A stretch of 17,342 bases of DNA from SIG710 sp045648605 (GCA_045648605.1 JAZROG010000025.1:1-17342); one strand, 5' to 3'; counted from the first letter of the stretch, positions 1 through 7,823 are shown. Made by a program: numbers and translations. The notes: generated from the letters alone by a model not told the origin.

Positions 1-1
1 T

Positions 2-1252
2 TCGGGCGGCCCTGCAAAGGTTGCGGTGGTTGCTTCTGCACTTGAGGGAATGGTATCAGGCTCATCCGTTGCAAATACGGTTGGCTCCGGTGCCGTTACA
101 ATTCCTCTTATGAAGAGAACAGGCTACAAGCCCGAGTTTGCAGCGGCTGCAGAGGCGGCGGCTTCAACGGGAGGACAGATAATGCCCCCCATTATGGGTG
201 CGGCGGCGTTCCTTATGGCAGAAACTATAGGTGTTCCGTATTCCAATATTGTTGTACGAGCTATACTGCCTGCGATCCTCTATTTTGCGGGTGTATTTAT
301 AACTGTACACCTTGAAGCAAAGAAGGAAGGACTTCGCGGTCTTACAAAAGAGGAGCTTCCGAGACTTAAGCCGCTCCTTAAGCAGACATATCTGCTTCTT
401 CCACTTATTCTTCTTGTTTACCTTGTCGGTACAAGCAAGCGCTCCATCGCATATGCGGCGGCAATCGCAATTGTTGTTGCCATTATTGTGGGAATATTCA
501 ACAAGGGCAACCGTATAACACCGAAGCGCATATGGGAGGCTCTCGCGGCGGGCGGTCAGGGTATGATAACCGTTGCCGTAGCTTGCGGTATCGCAGGTAT
601 CGTTGCGGGAATTATCAGCTCAACAGGACTTGCATTCAAGCTTTTCAGCGGAATCATCGCAGTTGCGGGCAATCATGTCATTGTGGCTCTCTTCCTTACC
701 ATGCTTTGCTGTATAGTTCTTGGAATGGGTGTTCCCACCACTGCTAATTACTGCATTATGGCGGCAACCTGCGCCCCCATACTTATTTCAATGGGCGTTC
801 CGGACATTGCGGCGCACTTCTTCGTATTCTATTTTGGTATAGTTGCCGATCTTACTCCTCCCGTTGCTCTTGCGGCTTATGCGGGCGCGGCTATCGGTCA
901 GGCAAATCCTATGAAGACAGCGTTTACAGCCACAAAGCTGGCAATTGGCGCTTTCATAGTTCCCTATGTCTTTGCGCTTAATCCTACCATGCTTTTCGTT
1001 GGAACACAGAGCACATGGGAGATCGTCCTCATCATTATTACATCGCTTGTGGGCATATTTGCAGTTTCCTCATCGCTTGAGGGATATTTTGTTGCCAATA
1101 TGAGCTGGTATGAGCGTGTGATAAACATTGTGGGCGGCTTGTTGCTCATCTATCCCGGTGCGGTTACAGACGTCATTGGCCTCGGTCTTGTTGCAGTTGT
1201 TACCGTGCTTCAGATCCTTAAGAAAAAAGCGGCGGCAAGGATAGTTGCTTAA
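2..1252 (+). CDS. Fused TRAP transporter permease (DctQM type), 3' part
   Basis: Integral membrane permease of a tripartite ATP-independent periplasmic (TRAP) transporter, which uses an ion gradient to import organic acids or similar small solutes delivered by an extracytoplasmic binding protein. The reading frame is open from the left edge, so the N-terminus is missing; 416 residues are visible, against my expectation of more than 600 for the fused 4TM/12TM family. Two DctM-type signatures are seen: an early stretch with GMVSGSSVANTVGSGAVTIP followed by GGQIMPPIMGAAAFLMAE, and a later one with LGMGVPTTANYCIMA and VADLTPPVALAAYAGAAIG. Many hydrophobic helices lie between and after them, and the protein ends in a basic tail (KKKAAARIVA). 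A binding-protein gene, often of the TAXI family for fused permeases, would be expected upstream outside the window. The substrate cannot be read from the sequence. A strong terminator follows. Confidence 0.93.
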   Translation, partial: SGGPAKVAVVASALEGMVSGSSVANTVGSGAVTIPLMKRTGYKPEFAAAAEAAASTGGQIMPPIMGAAAFLMAETIGVPYSNIVVRAILPAILYFAGVFITVHLEAKKEGLRGLTKEELPRLKPLLKQTYLLLPLILLVYLVGTSKRSIAYAAAIAIVVAIIVGIFNKGNRITPKRIWEALAAGGQGMITVAVACGIAGIVAGIISSTGLAFKLFSGIIAVAGNHVIVALFLTMLCCIVLGMGVPTTANYCIMAATCAPILISMGVPDIAAHFFVFYFGIVADLTPPVALAAYAGAAIGQANPMKTAFTATKLAIGAFIVPYVFALNPTMLFVGTQSTWEIVLIIITSLVGIFAVSSSLEGYFVANMSWYERVINIVGGLLLIYPGAVTDVIGLGLVAVVTVLQILKKKAAARIVA

Positions 1253-1278
1253 AGGGAAAATATAATTTATAATAAGTC

Positions 1279-1322
1279 AAGAGGTTGCTTAATACCCTTT
1301 CGGTAAAAAGCAACCTCTTTTT
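1279..1322 (+). terminator. Rho-independent terminator after the TRAP permease
   Basis: A perfect 12-bp stem (AAGAGGTTGCTT at 1279-1290 with AAGCAACCTCTT at 1308-1319) encloses a 17-base loop and runs into five T residues (1318-1322). It lies 27 bases after the permease stop codon and separates the transporter from the surface-protein gene. Confidence 0.9.
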
Positions 1323-1420
1323 GTGATGTGAGGGCATTAGAAATCGATCATTGAGTTCTAAATATATGTTTTCATTTGACTTGCTGCATTTCATTCCCTG
1401 AAAACTGCATTTCGTGCAAA

Positions 1421-1448
1421 ATGACACCAAAAAAAGAGAAAGTATGAT
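1421..1448 (+). promoter_or_regulatory. Probable sigma-A promoter of the SLH/InlB-repeat protein gene
   Basis: ATGACA (-35, 5 of 6 matches) and TATGAT (-10, 5 of 6 matches) are separated by 16 bases in an AT-rich stretch. They lie downstream of the TRAP terminator and about 90 bases upstream of the ATG at 1538. A good ribosome site, GGAAAGGA at 1521-1528, decides that start. The promoter call rests on sequence match alone; an alternative TTGACT at 1376 lacks a good -10 box. Confidence 0.45.
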
Positions 1449-1537
1449 ATTATTATAACTATAAAATATTCATATGGGCATAAATTTGCAAAATGCTTAT
1501 GGCAAAGTGAAATTTTCCCCGGAAAGGAATTCAAAAA

Positions 1538-4500
1538 ATGAAAAACACATTCAAAAGAGTGCTGGCAGGCTTGATTGCTTTTATTATGCTGGCAGGAATG
1601 ATCCCGGCAGGTATGGTTGCTGCGTCTGATTTTGACACATCGGTGGAAGTCAAGGCCTATATCTATGTCAGTGATGCTGATGCATCTCTTTACAATAGAA
1701 ACGCCGGTCAAGGTGATTATGGCTTTCATCCGAGCGATTTTGTTACACTCCTTAGAGAGATGAAAGCTCCAAGCGAAGGGGCACTCACAACCCTTGGAGA
1801 GCTGCAGGGACAGAAAATTGCCGATTGGTTTGACGGTCTTGTTACTCGCAAGCCCGTTGAGTGGAGAATATGGAGAGTACAATATACAGTTGATATCAAC
1901 CGAGTTGGCAGATATAAGCTCGTTAATGCAGACCCGACTGCGTATTATATCGACGGTGACGATACCTTTACCGATGCTATGCTTAAAGCCTTTGAAAAGG
2001 ACAAAAAATCGGGAACAAAGCTGGAGGAAGGCGGTATTCTCATCGCAGAGCCTTTTTATGATTTCCAGGCAGTTGATCATTATACCTCTTATGCAAATAG
2101 TCCGGATTCTGCAAGAATTGAATCGAGCTGGAATGGCTACTTTGAAAATGTGGAATATCAGTGGTATCGCTATGGCTTTGCGGAGGGTGGTAAGCATCCA
2201 ACCGACGGATTTGGTGCTCACCTTGAAGGATATCCTGTTGTTAAAGATATCGATGGAAATTGGGAATACGCATATTTGAGCAATGGACAGAATGAATACG
2301 GCGCCAAATATGTTTATGATCTATATGACAGCTATGATTATTTCCCTGTAGTTGTAAGCGCTCTTGACGGCACGGTGATGAAAGCGGTGGATAGTGGTGC
2401 AGCGCGCGCGCTTGATGAATTCCACTATGAGTGGGGCAAGGATGATTACGAGAATAGACACCACTATATAATAAAAGCGTCTGTGCCTTTTTATTTTACG
2501 GTGGAGCAAAGAGAGAAAGATATTCCTGCATTAGACAGCACTACAGTATATAAAATCCCGATAGAGGGTGCTGTGGGAGAAAAATTTTATCCCTATGAGT
2601 CCGGCTTGTATGGCTGCTTCGCAACCGCACAGGATGATGGAAGTGTAAAAGAATTTGAATCCGATCCTGTTCTTATTTACGCAAAGAAGCCCACAAAGAA
2701 TACCGTTAAATTTGATGCGAACGGCGGCTCGGGAACGATGCCGAGCATTACCGTAGGCAGAAAATTCACTCTTCCCCAAAACGGCTTTACCGCACCCGAG
2801 GGCAAGGCTTTCAGATGCTGGGAGATTAACGGTGTTGAATATAAGGTTGGCACAGAACTTACTTCAAGTGACAACATGGTCGTAAAGCCTGTTTGGGACG
2901 ATCCTTATTATACCGTTATCTATAATTTTTCTGACGGCACAAAAGAAACCGTGCAGTTTGAACTTGACGTCCCGACAGAGCTTCTCTCTGATGCTTCCGC
3001 AAGAGTTGGATACAAGTTTGTCGGCTGGAGCAAAAATAACTACAGCAGTAAGATTGATTTTGCCCCCGGCGAAAGTGTAACAAATATTGCCGCTATCGGA
3101 GAGACGATAAACCTTTACTCAATGTGGGAATATGTTGGCTCCTATTATGTTTATTTCAGAGCCTCCAACGGAACAAGTGAATTCAAAACGCAGAGTATTA
3201 CTGTTGGTGTAGAAACTCCGCTGATTGAAAACCCGTTTACATACGATGGATATGTATTTGATTTCTGGAGTACAGCTATGTATGGTAGCGGTACAAGATA
3301 TACCGACAAGCAGGCTGTAAAAGATCTTGCGGCAAAGAATGGCTCTGTCAATCTTTATGCCAATTGGAAGAAGCTTCCCAGCTTTACGGTTGTATTTAAT
3401 GCAAACGATGGCACAGGTACAACAAAGACTCAGACCATTGCCATAGATGCGGAAACAGCACTTGCTGAAAATACATTTGCAAGAGATAACTACAGATTTA
3501 TCGGTTGGAACACAAAGGCAGACGGTACAGGTACAAGCTATACCAACAAGGAAAGTGTTCTTAATCTTGCGGCAGAAAATGCAAAGGTAAACCTTTATGC
3601 TGTCTGGGAACAGCTCTATACCGTAAGCTTTGATGCAAACGGCGGTACAGGCGAAATGGCAAGTGTACCCAACGTAAAGGGCGACTACGTTCTTCCCGAA
3701 AACGGATTTACAGCTCCCGAAAGCACACGTTTCAAGTGCTGGAGCGTAAATGGTGCAGAAAAGCAGGTTGGAGATACAATTACTATCGCCGACAACACCA
3801 CTGTTACAGCAGTTTGGGAACAGCTTTATACAGTTTCCTTTGACGCAAACGGTGGCACAGGCACAATGGCAAGTGTACCCAATGTGAAGGGCGATTATGT
3901 TCTTCCCGCAAACGAATTTACCGCTCCCGAGGGTATGCGCTTCAAGTGCTGGAGTGTAAATGACGTTGAAAAGGCAGCGGGCGCGAAGATCAGCATTAAT
4001 ATAGACACCGCAGTAAAGGCAGTTTGGGAGGAAATTCCCGTAACGTTCACGATTTCCTTCATCGCAAACGGCGGCACAGGAACAATGTCAGATATTACCG
4101 ATTTTTCGGGTGATTACACACTTCCCGAAAACACATTTACAGCACCCGAGGGCAAACGTTTCAAGGGTTGGGATGTAAATGGCACTGCTATGAACGTAGG
4201 TGACACTATCACAGTTACCGATGATACTGACATCACAGCAATTTGGGAGGATATTCCCACTCACACAATAACCATTGTTGCAGGTGACGGCGTAGGTGAG
4301 AAAATAGAGGTTACCATCGACGACACAGGCAAATATACACTTCCCGAAAACAGCTTCACAGCACCCGAGGGCAAACGTTTCAAGGGTTGGGATGTAAATG
4401 GCACTGCTATGAACGTAGGTGACACTATTACAGTTACCGACGATACCGACATCACAGCAATTTGGGAAGATATTCCTAAACACACAATAACCATTGTTGC

Positions 4501-5500
4501 AGGTGATGAAATTATAGAGATCACCATTGATGATACAGGCAGATTTGTTCTTCCTCAAAATGTCTTCAAGGCACCTTATGGCAAGCGCTTTAAGTGCTGG
4601 AATGTTGACGGTGTTGAAATGGCTGAGGGTGAAGCGATCATCGTTACCGATGATATCACCGTTACAGCAATTTGGGAAACAGACTATGATTTTTATAATA
4701 AATTGTATTCGAGCTTGGTTATGCTTCATAACCACAAATTCACCATTACAGTTTCCTCAACCGAGGGCGGCAGCATCACTGCAAGCGGAAGCAACACGGT
4801 TAAATATTCCAAGGATATAACATACAGCATCACACCCGCTTTGGGATATGAAATCAAGGCAGTGCTTGTTGATGGCAAGGATGTTGGTGCAGTAAGCGAA
4901 TACACATTCAAAGATGTTACAAAGAATCATTCCATCCATGCAGTTTTTGAGGCAGTTGATCCCTATACCGATGTCAGAGAGAATGATTGGTTCTATGAGG
5001 ATGTTCTTTATGTCAGCGATCTTGGCCTTATGATGGGTACAGGTGACAATAAGTTCTCTCCCGATATTACAACCGACAGAGCAATGCTTGTAACGATCCT
5101 TTGGAGACTTGAAGGCTCGCCTGTTGTGGATAGCTCTGTAGAGTTCACTGATGTTGCCGATGGCAAGTGGTATTCGGAGGCAATTGATTGGGCATCTGCA
5201 AATGGCATTGTCAACGGTTATGGCAACGGTGAGTTTGGTCCTACCGATCAGATCACCCGTGAGCAGATAGCGGCAATTCTTTATCGCTATGCTGAATACA
5301 AAAAGTGGACAAATGATGTATCACTTCAAATTCTTGCTCAGTATTCCTACAGCAAATGGGCAGAGAAGAATGTGATTTGGGCAGAGAGCGAAGGACTTTT
5401 CGATGATATTGGTGTGGATGTAAGCACCTTGACAGAAAAAGCGTCCCGTGCGGAGCTGGCAGCATATCTGCATCGCTTCTGCAAAAATATCGTTAAATAA
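1538..5500 (+). CDS. Secreted InlB-repeat protein with C-terminal SLH cell-wall anchor
   Basis: Predicted surface protein of 1320 residues, held on the cell wall by SLH motifs. Residues 1-30 are a signal peptide (basic KNTFKR, hydrophobic core, likely cleavage after VAA). Residues 31 to about 385 are a Tyr/Asp-rich region I do not recognise. From about 387 to 1047 there are nine tandem InlB B/Flg_new-type repeats, each about 70-80 residues and ending in a form of Y/T-A-x-W-E; consensus pieces are FDANGGTGTM, FTAPEGKRFKGW and VGDTITV. Residues about 1066-1142 form one divergent beta-repeat (TITVSSTEGGSI...). SLH motifs fill 1145-1320, with TRAE-like boxes TDRA, TREQ and SRAE; the third motif is degenerate in its first half. 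InlB repeats are small beta-grasp-like folds common in adhesins, so a role in adhesion or matrix binding is inferred, not shown. The gene is monocistronic, between a promoter and a strong terminator. Confidence 0.93.
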   Translation: MKNTFKRVLAGLIAFIMLAGMIPAGMVAASDFDTSVEVKAYIYVSDADASLYNRNAGQGDYGFHPSDFVTLLREMKAPSEGALTTLGELQGQKIADWFDGLVTRKPVEWRIWRVQYTVDINRVGRYKLVNADPTAYYIDGDDTFTDAMLKAFEKDKKSGTKLEEGGILIAEPFYDFQAVDHYTSYANSPDSARIESSWNGYFENVEYQWYRYGFAEGGKHPTDGFGAHLEGYPVVKDIDGNWEYAYLSNGQNEYGAKYVYDLYDSYDYFPVVVSALDGTVMKAVDSGAARALDEFHYEWGKDDYENRHHYIIKASVPFYFTVEQREKDIPALDSTTVYKIPIEGAVGEKFYPYESGLYGCFATAQDDGSVKEFESDPVLIYAKKPTKNTVKFDANGGSGTMPSITVGRKFTLPQNGFTAPEGKAFRCWEINGVEYKVGTELTSSDNMVVKPVWDDPYYTVIYNFSDGTKETVQFELDVPTELLSDASARVGYKFVGWSKNNYSSKIDFAPGESVTNIAAIGETINLYSMWEYVGSYYVYFRASNGTSEFKTQSITVGVETPLIENPFTYDGYVFDFWSTAMYGSGTRYTDKQAVKDLAAKNGSVNLYANWKKLPSFTVVFNANDGTGTTKTQTIAIDAETALAENTFARDNYRFIGWNTKADGTGTSYTNKESVLNLAAENAKVNLYAVWEQLYTVSFDANGGTGEMASVPNVKGDYVLPENGFTAPESTRFKCWSVNGAEKQVGDTITIADNTTVTAVWEQLYTVSFDANGGTGTMASVPNVKGDYVLPANEFTAPEGMRFKCWSVNDVEKAAGAKISINIDTAVKAVWEEIPVTFTISFIANGGTGTMSDITDFSGDYTLPENTFTAPEGKRFKGWDVNGTAMNVGDTITVTDDTDITAIWEDIPTHTITIVAGDGVGEKIEVTIDDTGKYTLPENSFTAPEGKRFKGWDVNGTAMNVGDTITVTDDTDITAIWEDIPKHTITIVAGDEIIEITIDDTGRFVLPQNVFKAPYGKRFKCWNVDGVEMAEGEAIIVTDDITVTAIWETDYDFYNKLYSSLVMLHNHKFTITVSSTEGGSITASGSNTVKYSKDITYSITPALGYEIKAVLVDGKDVGAVSEYTFKDVTKNHSIHAVFEAVDPYTDVRENDWFYEDVLYVSDLGLMMGTGDNKFSPDITTDRAMLVTILWRLEGSPVVDSSVEFTDVADGKWYSEAIDWASANGIVNGYGNGEFGPTDQITREQIAAILYRYAEYKKWTNDVSLQILAQYSYSKWAEKNVIWAESEGLFDDIGVDVSTLTEKASRAELAAYLHRFCKNIVK
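3611..4680 (+). repeat. Tandem InlB-type repeat block inside the surface protein gene
   Basis: The five last and most regular repeats (about 210-220 bases each) are recognisable at DNA level. They recur as GATGCAAACGG near the start, a motif for PEGxRFKxW in the middle and GCAGTTTGGGA or GCAATTTGGGA at the end. Repeats 1-4 upstream (from about 2695) are more diverged. Period variation of 70 to 73 codons keeps the frame. Confidence 0.85.
4116..4506 (+). repeat. Near-identical direct repeat pair (about 172 bp, offset 219 bp)
   Basis: Bases 4116-4287 and 4335-4506 match at all but about 10 of 172 positions by eye, including an unbroken 71-base identity (4139-4209 with 4358-4428). The offset is exactly 73 codons, one whole repeat unit, so gain or loss by recombination keeps the frame. 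This points to a recent unit duplication or gene conversion. Confidence 0.9.
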
Positions 5501-5529
5501 AACGATATCGAAAAATAACTGAATTTAAA

Positions 5530-5582
5530 AGGAGTCAATTTCTCGCAGCTAAAACTGCTTAGAAATTGACTCCTGTTTTTTA
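5530..5582 (+). terminator. Rho-independent terminator after the SLH protein gene
   Basis: A 14-bp perfect stem (AGGAGTCAATTTCT with AGAAATTGACTCCT, 5530-5543 and 5561-5574) has a small GCAG/CTGC inner stem in its loop and ends in a GTTTTTTT run. It starts 30 bases after the stop codon. Confidence 0.92.
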
Positions 5583-5953
5583 TAATCAAAAAATGAATAA
5601 TACTGCCGATCCTGTATATTCGGAGTTCGACTCACAATTCGCCAAAGGCGATTTGTCTCGCTCAGGGTGACGGTTGTGGGTTTATCATCCTTTAGCGCTC
5701 GTAGATCCTTCGACTCCGCTACGCTTCGCTCAGGATGACCGGTGGGGAATGATTGTCTCTTTTTCTACATAAAATAACAGATAATTTTATGTCAGCTAAC
5801 AAGAAAATAACATCCCACGAGTCATCCTGAGCGAGACGTAATGACCAAAGGTCATTCGTGTAGTGGAACCCACAGGGCGATGGGCGTAGCACATCGGGGT
5901 ATAATTTCACATCACAACGCGCCGACAAATTCCTATTTATAAATCATCGAACA
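5583..5953. other. Non-coding interval with REP-like elements
   Basis: No credible gene is seen here. The open frames present have no ribosome site or protein-like motif and cross the inverted repeats. Apart from the three REP-like copies there is a small hairpin, CATAAAAT (5768-5775) with ATTTTATG (5784-5791), between the two oppositely oriented copies. Confidence 0.7.
5655..5835. repeat. Cluster of three REP-like palindromic elements
   Basis: A shared core, CGCTCAGGRTGAC followed by GTGGG, occurs three times: about 5655-5680 (GTCTCGCTCAGGGTGAC then GTTGTGGG), about 5706-5750 (TTCGACTCCGC, TACGCTTCGCTCAGGATGAC, then GGTGGGGAATG), and inverted at about 5810-5835 (CATCCCAC...GTCATCCTGAGCGAGAC). 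The last two form an inverted pair with 13 exact bases (5727-5739 with 5821-5833) plus matching GTGGG flanks. Two copies carry TTCGACTC a little before the core. Recurrence in a non-coding gap is typical of dispersed repetitive extragenic palindromes; dispersal across the genome cannot be checked here. Confidence 0.75.
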
Positions 5954-5984
5954 AAAAAGAGACTGAATGAATCAGCCTCTTTTT
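5954..5984 (-). terminator. Terminator, probably bidirectional, at the end of the minus-strand phosphoesterase
   Basis: AAAAAGAG and CTGA pair with TCAG and CTCTTTTT around a short loop, with a single A/C mismatch. The arms give A/T tracts on both sides, so it can stop leftward transcription from the phosphoesterase and rightward read-through. It lies about 130 bases beyond the minus-strand stop codon. Confidence 0.65.
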
Positions 5985-6110
5985 CGGAGAAGGATCAATT
6001 TCCTTCAAGGAAACAACGTTTATTTTCGAAATATTCATCATTTGCAATAAACTCAATTTATATAATTATTGCATCTCAAGTTGGTATGTATTTACTTTTT
6101 CAAAATTCGA

Positions 6111-6917
6111 TCAAACCATCTCGATCATCCTCGCCTTACCTCTGAAAAGGGCGTCGGTCATATAGTGGAGCTTTCCGTCGATATTTCGTTCCTCGTCCCT
6201 GTGACCGTGACCACCGAAGGTGGTGAGCACAAGTGGATGGTGAAGAAGCAGGTCGATCATCTCGTGGGAGACTTCATAGTCCATAGGGGTCAGGCGTATC
6301 TCGGGGTGATATGGTTCTTTTTTATTGAGATGTAAGTCCCATATGGGATCATGGAAGAATACGATAATTGGAAGTCCACACTCAAGCTCGCGCTTGAAAG
6401 CCTCCACCGTTCGGCTTGGAAAGTAGTCAAGGCTATTGTCGGCGGTGATAATGTTGAGCCCGCCGATTATGCGGCTTTCAAAATAAAGATCGAAGCGTGA
6501 AATCTCAGATTCAAGTTGAGGGCGCACCGTCTCCCAATAAGGGTATGGTTCTTCCATAGTCCGCTTGCAGATCCTTTGATGCTCGTGGCCTCCCGGTGAA
6601 AACATAAGATCCTCGTTTTTTATGATCTCCCCGAGGACCTCAAGATTTCCGTGGGTATGGATGTCGATAGCGTCACCTGTGCAGATGAGAAGCGCGTTCT
6701 CCTGCTTCGCAAGTGCAATAGCATTTTCAAAGTATTCACTCGGAGAAAATGGGGCATATTTTCCTGCGGGTGGAATACCCTATCGCTTTTCCATAAGCGC
6801 GTGGTGCTCATCGGTGTCCATATCGTTGGCATGTGTCAGATGAACATCTGTTATGTGCAGTATCTTCACAGGGCGCTCAAACCCCACATGTATCTTTGTT
6901 TTGGTAATGTTCAGCAC
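6111..6917 (-). pseudogene. Calcineurin-like metallophosphoesterase interrupted by an in-frame TAG
   Basis: A family with the calcineurin-like fold that hydrolyses phosphoesters with two metal ions. Counting from a GTG start with ribosome site AGAGG, the frame runs 268 codons, but codon 46 is TAG (6780-6782); reading continues in the same frame on both sides, so this is a nonsense change, not a frameshift. Metal-site motifs are laid out in order: D24-V-H26, G81-D82, a GNHE-like G109-G-H-E112, H189 in FFHDP, and G236-H-G-H239. The usual Asn of GNHE is Gly, a second sign of impairment. The downstream part could be translated from an internal ATG (6605), but it would lack the first two motifs. 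Alternatives are a sequencing error or amber read-through. The neighbouring CapA-like gene is also broken. Confidence 0.8.
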
Positions 6918-6933
6918 AGTAGTTACCTCTTTC

Positions 6934-6962
6934 ATTATAACAGGAAGACAGGCAGATTGCAA
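6934..6962 (-). promoter_or_regulatory. Promoter of the interrupted phosphoesterase gene
   Basis: On the minus strand TTGCAA (6962-6957), a 17-base spacer and a perfect TATAAT (6939-6934) stand just upstream of AGAGG (6930-6926) and the GTG start at 6917. The expected transcription start would fall at or within the ribosome site, giving a very short leader, so either the start site is slightly upstream or translation is nearly leaderless. Confidence 0.5.
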
Positions 6963-7070
6963 GCATTAAATAAAAACAGACGTTACAGCTTGAAATTTGC
7001 AACATAGCCTTTTATGTAATCGTATTCTATCCTTTAAGTGTGCCTCACATCGGTTTTCGGTGAATAGCCG

Positions 7071-7805
7071 TTACAGACAGTTTGCTTCCAAAAATTCCAC
7101 AACAGGTGTGGGGTCTTCCAGGGAGTGAGGGTGATGATCGCAGTCAGGCTTGAGGATGACCTTGTGGTTGCTATTAAGCTCCTCAAGCTTTTTTACAAAC
7201 CTTGCACCGTTTTTCTCCCAGACCACAGTTTCGTCGATAAGACCTGCAACAACGATGATGGGCAGGTGGGCCACCAGATGAACCTTGTCATTGGGGTTTT
7301 TGTCGAACGAGGGGAGTGTTTCTTTGGTGAGACCGTACACAGCAAGGCAATCTCTCGAGTCCTCATTCTCCTCGGGGTCATAACGGCAAGGCCAGTCGCT
7401 GATGTTTGTTACCGGTGCATCAAGGTAAAGACCGCCCACATCGTTCGGATACTCTGCGGCGTAGTTTACAGCATAAAGTCCGCCGCGGCTGAAGCCGAAC
7501 ATAACGGGCTTCGCAGAAAGATTAAAGGTCTGTTTTGCGAATTCATAAAACTCCTTAAACATGACCAGCGATTCGGGGCATCCGTACATATCGCTGCATT
7601 TGTGATAGCAGAGGTGCCAACCCTTTTCAAGAAGTGCTTTGTCAACCATGTTGAAAGCTTCAAAAAATTCGGTACGCCATACGGTGGGGTTGCCCGGAAG
7701 AGGCTTATCCGGACGGACTATCATGGTCTCTCTGCCTTCAAGCATGAACTTTACGATAGTTGAAGTTTCTGTGTATCTTTCGCTTGAAATAAATTTGTAA
7801 ATCAT
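7071..7805 (-). CDS. Alpha/beta hydrolase (esterase/lipase-like), 244 aa
   Basis: Predicted cytoplasmic serine hydrolase of the alpha/beta fold; substrate unknown. There is no signal peptide. The nucleophile elbow is G104-F-S106-R-G-G, after a hydrophobic strand (KPVMF). A likely acid is D191 in VVAGLIDETVVW, the usual place after strand 7. The base is probably one of the His cluster in DCDHHPHSL (224-227). The size is normal for a minimal hydrolase without a lid. The start is fixed by a strong AAGGAG ribosome site 7 bases before the ATG. It lies 18 bases downstream of the stop codon of a CapA-like remnant, and the nearest good promoter is upstream of that remnant, so the two were probably one operon. 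The antisense open frame of similar length has no recognisable motif. Confidence 0.85.
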   Translation of the reverse strand: MIYKFISSERYTETSTIVKFMLEGRETMIVRPDKPLPGNPTVWRTEFFEAFNMVDKALLEKGWHLCYHKCSDMYGCPESLVMFKEFYEFAKQTFNLSAKPVMFGFSRGGLYAVNYAAEYPNDVGGLYLDAPVTNISDWPCRYDPEENEDSRDCLAVYGLTKETLPSFDKNPNDKVHLVAHLPIIVVAGLIDETVVWEKNGARFVKKLEELNSNHKVILKPDCDHHPHSLEDPTPVVEFLEANCL

Positions 7806-7823
7806 AATTATCTCCTTAAATTT

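Noticed and set aside
1391..2221. 276-residue open frame on the minus strand opposite the start of the SLH protein
   Set aside because: It is antisense to a gene with signal peptide, strong ribosome site and promoter. Its composition (many Cys, His, Ile, Arg) is shadow-like, with no motif, and it runs across that promoter.
3611..4680. CRISPR-like or other non-coding tandem array
   Set aside because: The unit is about 210 bases, coding and in frame, and matches InlB-type protein repeats. There are no short repeat/spacer units.
4088..4735. 215-residue minus-strand open frame with internal repeats (CNNGYCV...GNIFPNCCDV)
   Set aside because: The repeats are only the reverse reading of the InlB repeat DNA. 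The frame is open because the opposite strand is a regular coding repeat.
5719..5928. 69-residue minus-strand open frame in the non-coding gap
   Set aside because: It is built from the REP-like copies and the small AT hairpin, has no ribosome site and no protein-like pattern.
6620..6832. Frameshift explanation for the broken phosphoesterase, using the overlapping 70-residue minus frame
   Set aside because: The correct protein continues in the original frame directly after the TAG (GIPPAGKYAPF...CTGDAID), so no frame change is needed.
6651..7007. 118-residue plus-strand open frame over the phosphoesterase start
   Set aside because: No ribosome site or motif. The minus strand shows the metallophosphoesterase motifs and a promoter.
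7125..7763. 212-residue plus-strand open frame
   Set aside because: It is antisense to the alpha/beta hydrolase, which has a GFSRGG elbow, Asp/His candidates and a strong AAGGAG site. The plus frame has none of these.
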